Source: Tausonia pullulans
Lineage: Eukaryota > Basidiomycota > Tremellomycetes > Cystofilobasidiales > Mrakiaceae
Assembly (NCBI GenBank): GCA_951802195.1
Contig: OX637634.1
Coordinates: 248,001 to 312,000 of the forward strand
DNA length: 64,000 bases
Direction of reading: 5' to 3'
Below the pieces are notes generated by a model. It was not told where the DNA came from, ran no database searches, and saw only the letters and a list, made by a program, of their open reading frames with translations. The translations under genes were made by a program, and so were the position numbers. Each line of letters opens with the position of its first letter. The first letter of the stretch is position 1. Shown in pieces: positions 40,784-52,304 of this stretch.

Positions 40784-40864
40784 AATGGTGTGGTGAAGTG
40801 GCTATCATTGGTGCTTGCCATTCGCAGTTTGCACTAGGCCCGGGTTCAATTCCCGGCACCATTA
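40784..40864 (+). tRNA. tRNA-Gly(GCC)-like gene with 9-nt intron
   Basis: The acceptor pairs AATGGTG with CACCATT perfectly. D arm GTGA/TCAT (one G-T) with loop AGTGGCTA. Anticodon stem GGTGC/GCACT (one G-T). T arm CCGGG/CCCGG with loop TTCAATT and B box GGTTCAATTCC. Discriminator A 40864. The anticodon loop has 16 nt; removing 9 nt (40821-40829) after position 37 leaves TTGCCAT, the usual Gly(GCC) loop. The variable region is 4 nt. T5 follows at 40868-40872. Oddity: A1-T72 and A2-T71 replace the G-C pairs usual for tRNA-Gly, so identity or function is not certain. Confidence 0.75.
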
Positions 40865-40867
40865 AGA

Positions 40868-40872
40868 TTTTT
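40868..40872 (+). terminator. Pol III T5 terminator of tRNA-Gly
   Basis: TTTTT four bases after the discriminator base. Confidence 0.7.
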
Positions 40873-43145
40873 AGCACCCATCTGCCGTGAATATCGTGAT
40901 GAGAAGTGACTGGATGCTAGTGCTATCTGTTGCAGCGGCGTGCGCGATGCCTGCCCGAGTCCCCTTTTTCACCCGTCCTCTGAGCAGTGAACTGCTGGAT
41001 AGGAGCAAAAACACCCTGGACTCTTCAAGTGGGTTTGACAAACAATATTAAAGTGACTGTCAGAGAGAGTCAGCAATCGAGACGTGGTAGGCGTAGGATT
41101 GGGTAGGTCCGCGTAGTGCGCCTCGGTCGAGAGGTCAACATCTACTTCCTCGGAGACATGGTGGGATAGAGGCATCTGGAATAGGGCGCGGGAATCCGAC
41201 ATGCTTCTCTGGCAGCTGAAGCTGGGCGAACACTTAAGTAACAAGGGTAACGACGGCAACTTCATCGATCAGGATCGATTGCGATTACCTCTTGTCACTC
41301 ACATCTGCCAGTTCTACCGGATGATGAATGTAGGAGGGGGCTTGTCATGGTCGCAAGTGATGAGCCAGGTTGAGAGCCTGCTCCAAGGAACTTCTGAAAG
41401 TCACTCCGATTTCCAGTAAATCGCGGTTGACGTTGAAGAGGCCTACAAGCCGGGATCGCATTCATCGACGGCTTCCTCGGATCAGCTGGCCTCATGATCT
41501 CCATGGTCAAGGGTGTCATGTTCATCTTTCTCCTCAAGCCAGAGGCCGATTGTGTCATCTTTCAACACGCCTGCTTCGGCCGAGGTCTCTCATGACCATA
41601 CTTCCTCCCGCTGCGTCCCACAGGAGGGAGAGTAGGGTTGGCGGTCCGTTGAGCTTCGTCCCTCAACAAGCAGACATCATGTGCACCTGCACCGAGCGCA
41701 GAAGCTGGTGGGATCGTATAAATTTGAAAGTTTGTCTCTGCTCGACGATAAGATATCGAGACGGTTGTCCTCCAGTCGAGACCTAGACCTAGCTCCTCTC
41801 AAGGTGGGCACAGCATCGTAGACTGGACCGCGCTGGTCTCTGGCTCAAACATTCTGACTTGCCTACTAGTTCTTCCATCCCTCCCTCCCTTTCACTCGTA
41901 GATCTTCATTCCTATACCAGGTAGGGGTGAATCATCAGCGTGCGGTGTATCTCCTACCTCGCTTTTGCCTCACGCACATAACGACAGATGACCTGGCATT
42001 CCTTAGCCTCTGGCCATCGGCCGCGTTGCGCTCGCTCACTCGCCTGCTTGATCTCTTTCTGTCTCCTTTCCTTCGTCTTGTTATACTCTCATGTATACCC
42101 ACTGTTGTCCTGCAGGCAGCACGCTACCCTTTTTGTTAGAGACCTTCAAAGAGGAACGAGCGGCTTCGCCGCCTTTATGAGCTCGCTAATCACCGATGCT
42201 TTCTCTTTCTCTGGCCGTCTTGGCCACCTGATGTGCGCGTGTGCATTGAAGCGAGACCGAGACGTGATGGATGCGAGAAGAAATGAGCTAATTCCAAATG
42301 TCGATGGGAGAGAGGGAGAGCGAGCCCTTCGGACCGATGATCCGCAGGGCGGTAGGTGCGTGTGGCTCGTGTGTGGCGATATTGAATAAAGGCGACGTGA
42401 AAAGGTTGCGAAGATGAGTGTCGGATGAACGGGTGAAGCATGAGACGGCGGCGTTAGACGGGGGGAGAGGGGGGACCCCCACCGACAGACGTAGGGACGG
42501 TAGGAGAAGGCGGTGGATGAGGCGCGAAGGTGGTGGTGGTGGCGGGCGGACGACGGCATGGCGACCGCGTGTAGATGGCATGCTGCTCTCTGATGTTCTT
42601 CAGTTGTTGTCTGCTGTTGAGAGAGAAATAAGGAGGAAACAATGCGAGCTTCTTTACACTCGAGAGAGAAGGGAGAGACAGGAAAAGAAGGGAGGCGCTT
42701 CGATCAAGGAGGGTCATCTGCTCATGACGATTAGCGTCACGCGATCTCTGCAGTGGCGGCGGGCGCAGTCGCTCGGCCGGCGGCGAGTCTTGAGAAGAGG
42801 GTCCGTCGGTCAGGGCGAGAGGGCCTGCGCCACGCTCTTCCCATCGAGGAACCTTCAGCCAGCTCTTATAACATTCCCTCGACCCATCCTCAACTGACCT
42901 TCAACGGCATCTTGCCAGTTTAGCCAACTCAACCTCCAGCGCCCCACCGCCTCCTGCCACCCTTCCACCACCCAACCACCACCACAACGTCAGAGGGTAC
43001 GTTTCCTCTTCCGTCCACACTCACTCGAGCGGGCGAGCGGCATGACTCATCCCTCCCTCGTTCTCCCCATATCATCACTCCCGATCTCCCTCACTCTCTC
43101 CGCCCCTCCTTTCTATAGTCTCCTCCACCCACTCTACGTCCAGCC
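40873..43145. other. 2.3-kb intergenic region
   Basis: No gene I can support. A 72-codon plus ORF at 41201-41419 (LLWQLKLGEHLSNKG...) has balanced composition but no recognisable family and no clear exons around it; it may be a gene relic. The right end, a CT-rich stretch with ACCACCACC, is the promoter of the gene at 43146. CTTTATAAC-like TATA words are not evident. Confidence 0.4.
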
Positions 43146-43780
43146 ATGTCGTCATACACCTCAAACTCGTCCTTCGGCTCCCGCACGTCGTCCGACCTCG
43201 GACCAACCTCACCTCAGCACGACTTCGCCAAGCTTCCTACGTTCAACGAGGAGGCCAACGAGCCTCTCGACCATCCCGTTCTTTCCTCCTTCAACAGGGA
43301 TACCGTCGTCGCCGGCGAATTCGGGCTCCCCAAGATGCAGGTAAGTATTCAGTCGAGTCGAGTCGAGTTGCCCCGGTGGAGGCTTGGGGCCAAGAGGGGC
43401 AGGCGCGGCGGGTGCACTGCCTGCTGCTCGCGCGAGCGATGGATTCCACGCTCGCCGACTGCCCGCCTCCCTCTCTCGTCCAGGCCCGGCCCGCCGGGAC
43501 TGAGTTAATCCTCAAGATCGTTATCTCTGATCCCGCTTCCTCCTCTCCTCCATCCCTCCGCCTCCCTCATCCTCCTCCCTCACCTTACTTCTCCTCCCCA
43601 AAGACCAAGTCCGCTTGGCTCAAGCAAATGGCCAAGTTCGACAAGGAGGATGCAAAGAAGGCCAAGAAGGACGCTCGCCGCGCTCGCCACCAGCACGCCG
43701 AGCCCGAGCCCGTCAAGACCAAGGCTCAGAAGAAGAAAGAGAAGAAGGCCAAGGAGGAGGAGGCCGAAGACGAAGAGTAG
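43146..43780 (+). CDS. Small charged protein with Lys-rich tail, 123 aa
   Basis: Two exons, 43146-43340 and 43604-43780, with a 263-nt intron. Exon 1 encodes a Ser-rich polar N-terminus and PTFNEEANEPLDHPVLSSFN then RDTVVAGEFGLPKMQ. Exon 2 begins TKSAWLKQMAKFDKEDAKKA and continues as a Lys/Ala/Glu-rich helix ending KKEKKAKEEEAEDEE. The tail looks like a long charged helix or coiled coil. There is no membrane segment. Not recognised. The 3' splice site is AAAG, slightly unusual, and the intron is long for this locus, so the joint needs transcript support. Confidence 0.6.
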
Positions 43781-44720
43781 ACTGGGGAAGTGAGTAGTTC
43801 GTTTTCATCATATATCTGTCGCGTGCCCAAGGTCGCTTGATAGATCCACTTATTTCGCGCGCTCTTGCTCTTCCCATCTTTAGTCCCTTACTCTCACCGC
43901 CACACCAAGCCCAACAATAGCAATAGCAAAATGCAAGTTTCAGTCTCCTGTCTCCGTCTCGTCTCGATGAGGTAGGTCTCCCTTCTTTTCCTTTTTCTCG
44001 ACCACCGATCTCACTCTTCCATTCCCAATACAAGGCCTCCTACCACGGGTTGTCGCGTTCTCCCCTCGGCCGGCCCGTGTAGCATAAGTCCTCGTTGTCT
44101 TTCGCCGTGTGCCTCGTGTTTCTTGTACCACCACCCTTCCCGGCCTCCGTGTAGCTCGTTTATCTCGTTTGATTAGTTGGACTCGTTTGACGTTCTTGAT
44201 TTCGAACGCCTGTATCTCGGGTCCTACAGCCTTTGTTGAATTTTGATTGATGTGTGTTGATGTAGGGCTGCTGGGTGAACAAGCAGCAGCAAGGATACGG
44301 AGCAGATTTGACGCCGAGGAGGACGAGGCTTGCTCCCGGTCGGCTTGACAGTCGCGCTCACCATCTGCTCGCCGAGCCAGCCTTTTGAGATCAGATCCTG
44401 AAACAATCTCCAGTTTTGCATCCGGCCATCCTGAGCCGCGGATGGATCAACGATTGGCAGAGCAGACGAGGTACAAGGTCATCTCACTCGAGGCTGAATT
44501 GAGCATGAGTGCAACTTGGATGCGACACATTCTTCCCTTCCTTCGTTTCTCTCTCTCGCGCTCTCTTTCTCGCATCCAACATCAGGAAAAATTAGGGGAT
44601 ACATCGTTACCAACCAAAAGACAAGGACAAAAACAAGTACAAAACCCAAGCAGGCAGCCTCCGACTGCCTCCCACCCAATTCCAACTGAGATCCAACGCA
44701 CCTCCTCGTTCCTCCATCCA
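43781..44720. other. Convergent 3' intergenic region
   Basis: Two genes converge here. The region holds their 3'UTRs (T-rich 43970-44010 on the plus strand for the left gene). No other gene seen. Confidence 0.45.
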
Positions 44721-45689
44721 TCAAAATCCAAATGAAATCAACGCCCTCCTCCTTCTTGAACCCCCCGCGGGCGACGACGACGACGACAGCCCTCCCACCA
44801 AGGACTCGATCGGCTGACGTCGGGACACCCACCGAGGCTGCTGCCGCCTTACCACCTCAGCAGCTGCGATAGCGTGGTCGATGGGGACAATGTCCTTCGA
44901 TTCAAGCGGAGGAGCGAGGGCTGGGAGGGAGAGTGAGAGGCGCAGGAAGCGGTCCGGTGAAGACGAGGATGAGTGTGAGGCGATGTCGTGGTTGCGTTGC
45001 TTCTCGGCACTTCGCCGCCGGCGAGTGATGAGACCGCCTTCGGGGAGTCGAAGGGTGAATTCTTGCCGGTGAAAGGATGTGGGCGGAGTGGATGGAGAAG
45101 AGAACGTCGAGGAAGAGGAAGAGGAAGAGGATGGGGAGTCGATGGCTGTGCTGGCTGTGCTTTCCGCTGGGGAGTGTAGCTGGCCGGCGAAGGAGGCGAC
45201 GACGAGTGTCGGTGTAGGAGAGTAGAGGAGGAGGGAAGGGGTGACGGCCGCTGCGCTGCTGTTGGTGCCGGTGGCGTTGGTACTCAGGACAGGGGAGCGG
45301 CCATCGCCAGGCGAACGACCGCGGATTGGGGAAGGCGACAAAGACGAAGACGACGACGACGAGGAAGACGCTCCGCGGTACGCAAAGTAGTCGAACGGGA
45401 GCTCGTCCATGTCGTAGAACGTGTTGGCTGGAATGGCGCCGGAGCTCGATGACGCCGAGGCCGAAGCCACCGTCGTAGGTGGGAAAGCGGGCCGCAAGGC
45501 GTACGTAGGGAAGGGCGAGTAGACCGCCCCAGCCGGGCTGGATGAGGTCGAGGTCGAGTTGTGCGGGTCCAGGTCAAAGTAAGAGGCGACGGCCGTGCTG
45601 GAGTAGACGGCCCAGGGCGAGGCGACGAGGTGCGCAGGGATCGCTGGCACGGCCTGCGAGAAGAGTGATGAGGACGTCGAAGAGGCCAT
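44721..45689 (-). CDS. Ser-rich protein with IPAHL-SPW motif, 322 aa
   Basis: Single-exon ORF of 322 aa, function unknown. The N-terminus VPAIPAHLVASPWAVYSSTA then VASYFDLD matches the protein at 15264 (IPAHLLSSPWLVYPKGAASYF). A second shared region is EFTLRLPEGGLITRRRRSAE versus FQLRLPPSRKSLRF. The rest is Ser-rich with one acidic-aromatic island, FYDMDELPFDYFAYRG. The C-terminus is more ordered: SKDIVPIDHAIAAAEVVRRQ, then RWVSRRQPIESLVGG and RRRRALISFGF. No signal peptide or membrane span. It may be a nuclear or cytosolic protein with binding motifs. A two-member family within 30 kb supports both being real genes. Confidence 0.7.
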   Translation of the reverse strand: MASSTSSSLFSQAVPAIPAHLVASPWAVYSSTAVASYFDLDPHNSTSTSSSPAGAVYSPFPTYALRPAFPPTTVASASASSSSGAIPANTFYDMDELPFDYFAYRGASSSSSSSSSLSPSPIRGRSPGDGRSPVLSTNATGTNSSAAAVTPSLLLYSPTPTLVVASFAGQLHSPAESTASTAIDSPSSSSSSSSTFSSPSTPPTSFHRQEFTLRLPEGGLITRRRRSAEKQRNHDIASHSSSSSPDRFLRLSLSLPALAPPLESKDIVPIDHAIAAAEVVRRQQPRWVSRRQPIESLVGGLSSSSSPAGGSRRRRALISFGF

Positions 45690-47042
45690 ACTTTCTGAGC
45701 GAAGAGAGATGGTTGTTGGGTGTTGGTCAGAGATCAGATGGAGAAGAAAGCCCGTTTTGATCTCGCTTGGTGAAGATCACGTCAGGTCAAGGTCTCGCCG
45801 AGGACCCTGGGTAAGCATGTGGTGTTGGATGGCGACACGCCGGTGACTGGCTGACTGAGGTGAGAGCGAGGACGACGCGCGGCGCGGCGGGAGGTGAGGG
45901 AGAGCACCAGAGGAAGGCGGCCTCGGTCAGTCAGCAAAGACCACCGGGGCCGGGGCTGATTCATCGGCAAGGCCGTTCAATTTCCGTGGTGCTGTGCGGC
46001 CCGTCCTCATAAGCGAGACGTTCAAGGCCGAGCGAGATGCCTGAGAGGAGCTAGAGTGAGCCAGAAGGCTGTCGACGGCGACAGGAGGGAGCTGAAGGGC
46101 GGGTTTGGAGAGAAGACAAGAGTGAGCGTTGGGCGGTCGCCGTTTCTCTTCTTGCACGTGACCCACATGCACCTCCTCTCTTCTAGATTTCACAGAATGA
46201 CCTCTTTCAGCAGGGGAGATAAGACAAAAAGGGAATCCATGCATAAACCGAAGCCTGAAGGCCCTCGTTTCCCTCCGTTCCTTCCAACAAATCATGAGCG
46301 AGCAAGCAAGGGAATGTTCGACCACGAAGTCAACAGAGTCCTACGTCTCCCTCAGCCCTTTCGGGCCAGAGAGCTTTCTCTTGGAGAGGACCTGTCCGGC
46401 TTAAATGCGTTGACTGCCCATCGTCCGCCCCTCCCGAAAGAAGAGCGGCAGGAAGGGACCATATTCTGACCGCCCCACAACATCAGTACCGCCCCCCCAG
46501 GGTGGCGAAGGGAGAGGCAGTGGCGATCTATGCGTTGAGGGAGAAGGCGAGGGGAAGGTCGTTGTTGGGAACCAACCAGCGAGAACGGACAGACAAGAGA
46601 GCGAAAAGAAAGCGCTTGCGACCCGCTTCGCCTACTGTCGCCTGGGCCTCCTGCTATCCAGGCCCGTGCTACGGGTCGAGACACGGCTGGCTCCCGCGGT
46701 AGAGGCGCGCTTAGGGAGATTCTCGCAAGCGCGGCTCGCTTGCAGCCTCGCCCATCCCCATCATCCAGTTCGCCCTTGGATGACTCGCGAACCTCTGACG
46801 ACGACGATCCTCTTACCCGTTATTCCTCGTTATTCAAAGGCTCCTCAGGCTGGCTATACCTGCCTTCTCAGCTACCCCCTGCCCTCGTATCTACGTCATT
46901 GAGAGAGAAATCCAAGTGCGTAAGGGCCAGCCGGCTCTGTCCGAAGGCACTCGCCCCCAGGGCTGTCTTTCTTTCACCTTCAGCCGTCTAAGCTGAAAGT
47001 TGTTTTCGCCTACATTAACCTTAGCTCTACCCACACCTTTAA
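45690..47042. other. 1.35-kb divergent intergenic region
   Basis: Contains promoters of the Ser-rich gene (left) and the Zn2Cys6 gene (right). No ORF with family features. ACCTTTAAATGCC just before 47043 may place the TSS very near the ATG. Confidence 0.4.
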
Positions 47043-49381
47043 ATGCCCGCCGACCGCTCTCACTCTCCAGGACCGTCGGCCTCTCGCGACGACGACGGCG
47101 TGGCCGGCACGTCCACCGGTTCCCGCAAGCGGGTCAAGAAGTTCACGAGGACGAGGACAGGGTGTCTCTCGTGCAGAAAGAGCAAACACAAGTGTGACGA
47201 GCAGGTAAGTTGGATGGATGAAGGAAGCGCACCGAAAGCTGGACTCACCCTTTTCGCATCAACAGAAACCCGTTTGCGCTCGGTGCCGGACGTCTGATAA
47301 AGAGGTTCGTCTTCTGCTCTGCGAGGAAAATGAGCATGTTGTAGACCCTTCTTCCGCAGTGCTCCTGGCCGACAACCGTCCTTAATGAGATCGGCGAGTT
47401 CGTGGCAGCGGCGTCCCACGTTGCCACTCCCAACTTCACCAGCAACAACAGTCTCGTTCAGCCGACCCCCTTAGAATTTCCTGCTCAGGGGGTCCTCCAT
47501 CAGCCTCATGACTCGCATGTCTCCTCCTCTCCCCGCTCAACGCTTTCCGTCACACCGACACTAGTGACGGCATCCAACGGTCAAGACATGAGCGTACACC
47601 CTTTCATGACCCCCACCCCCGAGGGTCCTGCGCTCCGGCTAAAGGAAGCCCAGCTTGCGGAGAAGAGAAGCACTTCCGAAGCACTCGCCATCTGCTTCCC
47701 GAACGCCGAAGAACGGAGCCTCGTGAGTTCCACGGCGACGTCGTCTCCGAGGACGGCCTTCTGATTATCTCGCGCTTTCAAAAGATGGAACATTTTCTCT
47801 CCCATGGAGCCTCGCTCTTTCAAGCGATTCCTATACCGCAAGTACCGCTCCTCTTCCTCCAAACATCGCAAATTGTCGCCTCCCCAAGAGGGCTGTCGAT
47901 CCCCTCGGACGCCCTCCTCTTTGCGCTCCTCTCGCTTGCATCCGTCCATCAATCGTACCTCGAGACTTTCAACCCACAAGCCGAGCCGCCAACGATCAAT
48001 GATCCTACATCAGCAACTGCAGCTGCCGCCTCAGCGACGACGCGAACGCGGCTCCTCTCGAGTCACCTCGCTCAGACTAGCCATGCGCTCGTGCTCTCCT
48101 CCCTCGCACTCAATAGCTCGCCTCTCACGGGCGACTCAACGCCTCCTCCGCAATGTGATGTGATGATTGCGACAGCCGTCTCGCTTGTCTTCTCAGCGGT
48201 TCTCGCGGCGTCGACGCTCTGGAGCGAGAGCTTCGCACTCGCAAAGCAGATGGTTCGAATGCGAGGTGGGCCGAGGGCGATGCTCGTCGAGGAGAAGGCC
48301 AAGATGGACAGAGGCGAGACAGCTCCGGGGGCGCTCATGCGATGTCGGACGATGCTCGAGGCGCTCGTCTGGATTGAGGTATTCGGTGAGTCCGATATTG
48401 CTTTCTTGCAGCCAGTCAGTCAGGCATGCCGACCCTGAACTTTTCACCACTCAGACTGCATGGGCACGGGACGCTACCCAGATATCATGAACGAGCCCTT
48501 CTCCCCGTGGTTTTTCGAGTTTTCCGGACCCGCCTCTGCCAACCCTGTTCCGCAAGCTCCTGGCGCGCCCATCCCGAATCCCTTTCCGGATGACTGGGAG
48601 ACTGTCGAGGTCCGTCCTCATCCTTGTTTGTCTCGCTTGACTGTGCCGACGCTTTCCTCTTTTCCTCTAGACGGCCGTAGGCATGGGCCGAGGTATGCTC
48701 GAGCTTATCAACCGAGTCAACATGCTCGTCGCCCTCGTTCGGTACCCTCAAGATGTGCCGTTCCCTGCTTCAGCGAGCCTCCCTGTGCTCGACGTCGACA
48801 GCCGGGCGAGGAACCTCCTCCTTGAACTGGAGATCTGGAAGGGTGAAGCTGGGAGAAGCCTTGATGGCATCGGGAGAGTCGAGTTTGGCAACATGATCTG
48901 TGAGATCTCACGTCATTGACTTCGTGTGACTCCTTCACTGAATGGACCCCTTGGTCAGACGCCTACACTCTTCAAATCATCATCATCACTGACATTCTCG
49001 CTCAACCACATTCGCATCCGACCGTTCAGCACTCGGCGACGTGCGGTCTCCAACTTCTCGTCAAGTCCAACGTTTCCAACGGCATCGTCGTCGGGTATGT
49101 CACGTCCATTCCTTCCCGTCCCTTCTATCCTTCTCACCGAACCACTGTTGACTCTATCCTCCAGCTTGATGTGGCCAGCCGTCATTTGCGGCTCCACTTC
49201 CCTCTCCCTTCCAATGCGCGCCACCACGCGAGCGATCCTTGCGTATTTTCGGGAAGGATGCTGCTACGACACAGATGCGGCCGTCGCGCTGCTCGAGGCG
49301 CTTTGGGAGAGGAGGGACGCAGGCGAGGTGGATCCGGGGTGGAGGGATGGCTGGAGATTGGGCGGGCTGTTACTCATCTGA
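47043..49381 (+). CDS. Zn2Cys6 transcription factor with Fungal_trans_2
   Basis: A fungal binuclear zinc cluster regulator. Near residue 38, GCLSCRKSKHKCDEQ-KPVCARCRTSDKEC gives the exact CX2CX6CX6CX2CX6C spacing; the two dashed parts come from exons 47043-47204 and about 47265-47304. The preceding RKRVKKFTRTRT is a basic nuclear-localisation type stretch. A Ser/Thr/Pro-rich linker follows, then the regulatory domain: FLSHGASLFQAIPIPQVPLL, ASPRGLSIPSDALLFALLSL, ALMRCRTMLEALVWIEVFG. The C-terminus LMWPAVICGSTSLSLPMRAT, CCYDTDAAVALLEALWERRD and GGLLLI is typical of the Fungal_trans_2 (DUF3468-like) domain. At least six exons. Target genes unknown; no metabolic cluster is next to it. Confidence 0.85.
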
Positions 49382-52304
49382 TAAGAGGGCCGGGGGGGGG
49401 GGGGAGAAGGAGATAGTCTATATTCAGATGAACTGTGTTTACGTTCTGAATGTTTCCTTTTGCTGTTGTCATAACGCGCAAGAGCGCGAGGAGGTGGGGG
49501 ACTTCGAGGTTTGATTATGGAGAAATCAGGACTTGATATCTATTCGGTGGGCGCCGGAAATCACGCCGCGCTCCTGCCGTCGGTTAAAGGCTTGACAATA
49601 GCCGAGGTCGGCAGGGGGTTTGCTGGAAAGGAGGTGAAAAGGAGCGAAGAGAGACTGGGCGTCCATGTCGACGAAGGACAAAAGCCGCCACAATCAATGC
49701 ATGAGAGAAAGCGACGTGGGGCAGGGGGGTTGGGGTTGGGGTACTTGATCGCGTGCTGTCTCAGAACTTCGTGGGATAACACCTTTCTCCGCATGTCGGA
49801 AACAGTCAGGGGTGAAGAAGAGGCTTTGTTTCATGTTGCAAAAGAGTGGGCCAGAGTGAAGAGGTCAAAGTGAGCGGGTGAGTGGGTGACGACGTCGGTG
49901 CTTAATGGTCAGCTTTCGTCAGCACTCCTTCCTCCTCCCTCCGCCCTTCGCCCGCCTCCTTTGACTGACATGAACAAGCTCGGGACATTTGGCTCTCAAG
50001 ATGTCAGCGGTTGCAACTTTGAGTTGTGGCTGTGCAGACGCCGAGCGAGCGTCGCCAATGGCGGAAAGCCTAGAAGAGAGGTGAGGGGATATGTGGGGGG
50101 AAGTGTGGTGTGCATGGCGAAATGGAGCGTGTCAATCACTGTCGCGACAGCGGCGCGGTCGTCAAGGTGCGTCATTGACAGACAGGCACGCTCACTCCTC
50201 CACCCCTCACGATGAGCCGCCGGTCATGTCAGGAGAGGAGAAGAGGAGCAGAATCTCGGGCGCTCTGCAGGAACAAGGATGACAAATGCATTGCGAAGGC
50301 ATATGGATGAGATGCAGATCCATCGCTAGTACAGCCTTCTTTTAATGAACAAACAGCTCGCTTGCCTTCATCATTGCTAGACTGCTGAGCACATGCTGGC
50401 GATGGCGCCGAATGATTTCGAGATCATCCGTACCACAGTCGGTCAGCAGCCAGCCCTCCGCCCAAAATGACAAGAGCAGCCAAGCAACTGAGATGGTATG
50501 ATAAGCGCAATATGAACCCTGGATAAGTTGGACGGGTGAGTTTCTACGGGCGTGCCGTCTTGACTCTAAGGCTTGCCCGCCTGCCCACCTCCGAATCAAA
50601 ATGCAACCAACACGAAACCAGGTCGCCTCCGACAGCAGGGTGTCATCTTTGTAGTCTTGCGCTTGTTCTTCGAATCGCACGAGGGAAACCGCGGGACGAA
50701 ACCCTTGAACGTACGACCGAGAGAGCAGCCGAGGGCGATGATGAAGCCAAAAGAGACCCTTTCACACACAGCTGCTTGTTCAACGGGAGCGTTAGCGAAG
50801 CTTTAAAGAACTCAGATTAATCGTCTTGCCCTTCGGCACGGGAAAGGGCTAACGTAAAATGAGGTAACCTTCGCATCGAGGAATTTGGCTTAGTTTCGGC
50901 CGCCGGGACGCCTCCTTTTACTTTGAAAGAGAGGGGGAAGTTTGCCGGCAAAACTCCTCCCGAAGGGGGAGAGGTGTGTGTGAGCTGCTGCTTCTGCCCC
51001 TGGGATCTTTGTGTCTGGTCTCAAGTTGAAAAGGGGAGCTGGGGGAGAGAGGGAGAGAGGACCTAGGGGGCTGGAGGACAAAGACCACTTCCACCTCCTC
51101 TCCGGCCCCCACCCCAATCCATCGATCCGTCTCCTCATTGAGCAGTGAGAGTAAGCGCGAGATGCTAAGACAGATGGCTTAGACAGACGTAGTGGCGCGC
51201 GCGCCTTTCTCCTGCAGCCGAGACCCGAGCAAGGGCCCACTCACATCTCCCGCCCGGATGGCGTACCACAGCGAGACATCGGCCGTGTTCGAAAGCGCTC
51301 AAGTTCAGTCTCTGATCGTTGGCTTGTGTCGGCTCATTCAACTTGGCGCCCCCCCCCCCCCCCCCCCTGTGTCTCCAGCTGTCTTATCATCTCGTATAAA
51401 ATTTCCGCCAGACTGAGCACCGAAAGTGGTCTCTCCTTGCTACATACGGCCCACATTTCCCTAACTGATTTCTCCCCCAACGCGGCTCGGCTCCCCGCCC
51501 CACGACAAGTCGCCGACGGATGGATGGGAGAGCACAAGCTTTTCGGAGGAGCTTGCCCCGACCTGCCCGTGAGGTCGAACTTGGGTTTCTCGGCAAAGAG
51601 CGAGCGAGAAGCGGAGTCACCGTGCGAGCAGGCAAGGCTACTCTCGCACATGGAGTCGTTGGGTCCGCGAGCTACTTTCAAGCGCGCGCTCCTCTTGGGA
51701 ACCAGGATGAGAAAGTAGTGACATCGAGAGATAAGGCAAACTGAGTATACGCGGTCTCAGAGGGCCAAGAGTGGCGGTGATGCCACAGACGTGAAGCTAT
51801 GTCTAGGGTTACCCATTGCCCATCTTCGTCCTCCATTCATCGTCACTTGGCACTCACCCACCCACCTCAGACCTCCACACTTCTGCTTCGTCATCCCCAC
51901 AGCACTTCCTCGGGTCGGCACGAGGGCACGCGAGAGAAAGGATCGCGATCGAGTCGCGTGGGGTGGGGTGGGGTTACGGTGTTCGGCGGGGTTTGTTCAA
52001 CGGTGTCAGGGAGAAGCTTGCTCCCGCTCTGCTCTCTCTCTGAGCTTGAACGGACTTTTTCCTTTGAAAAAGCCCCTCACATACGTCCGTTCTCCCCGCC
52101 CCTCAGACTTCACTCAACTCCTGACGTCCCCAAACGCTTTCCACCCCTCGACGTTCACTCTCGCTCGCCGCCTCTCTCGCCGCTTCTTTCCTCGCCGCCT
52201 CTCTCCTCCCTCGACTTCTTCCCTCTCTTATAGACGACTAACGACGACGACACAGAAAGGCAGCTCGGGTCCTCCGACCTCATCGACTACACTCGCCCAA
52301 AGCA
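49382..52304. other. 2.9-kb intergenic region, long C and G runs
   Basis: No gene I can support; a 120-codon plus ORF at 49511-49873 lacks family features. It includes G13 (49392-49404) only 11 bp after the regulator's stop and C19 (51349-51367). The 300 bp before 52305 are CT-rich with a (CGACGA)-like GACGACGACGACAC stretch, probably the cyclin promoter. Confidence 0.45.

Noticed and set aside
41201-41419. 72-codon ORF with balanced composition
   Set aside because: No homology I recognise and no flanking exons; kept only as a possible relic in the intergenic note.
49511-49873. 120-codon plus ORF after the Zn2Cys6 gene
   Set aside because: No domain, no transmembrane or signal features and no splice-site context; probably chance.
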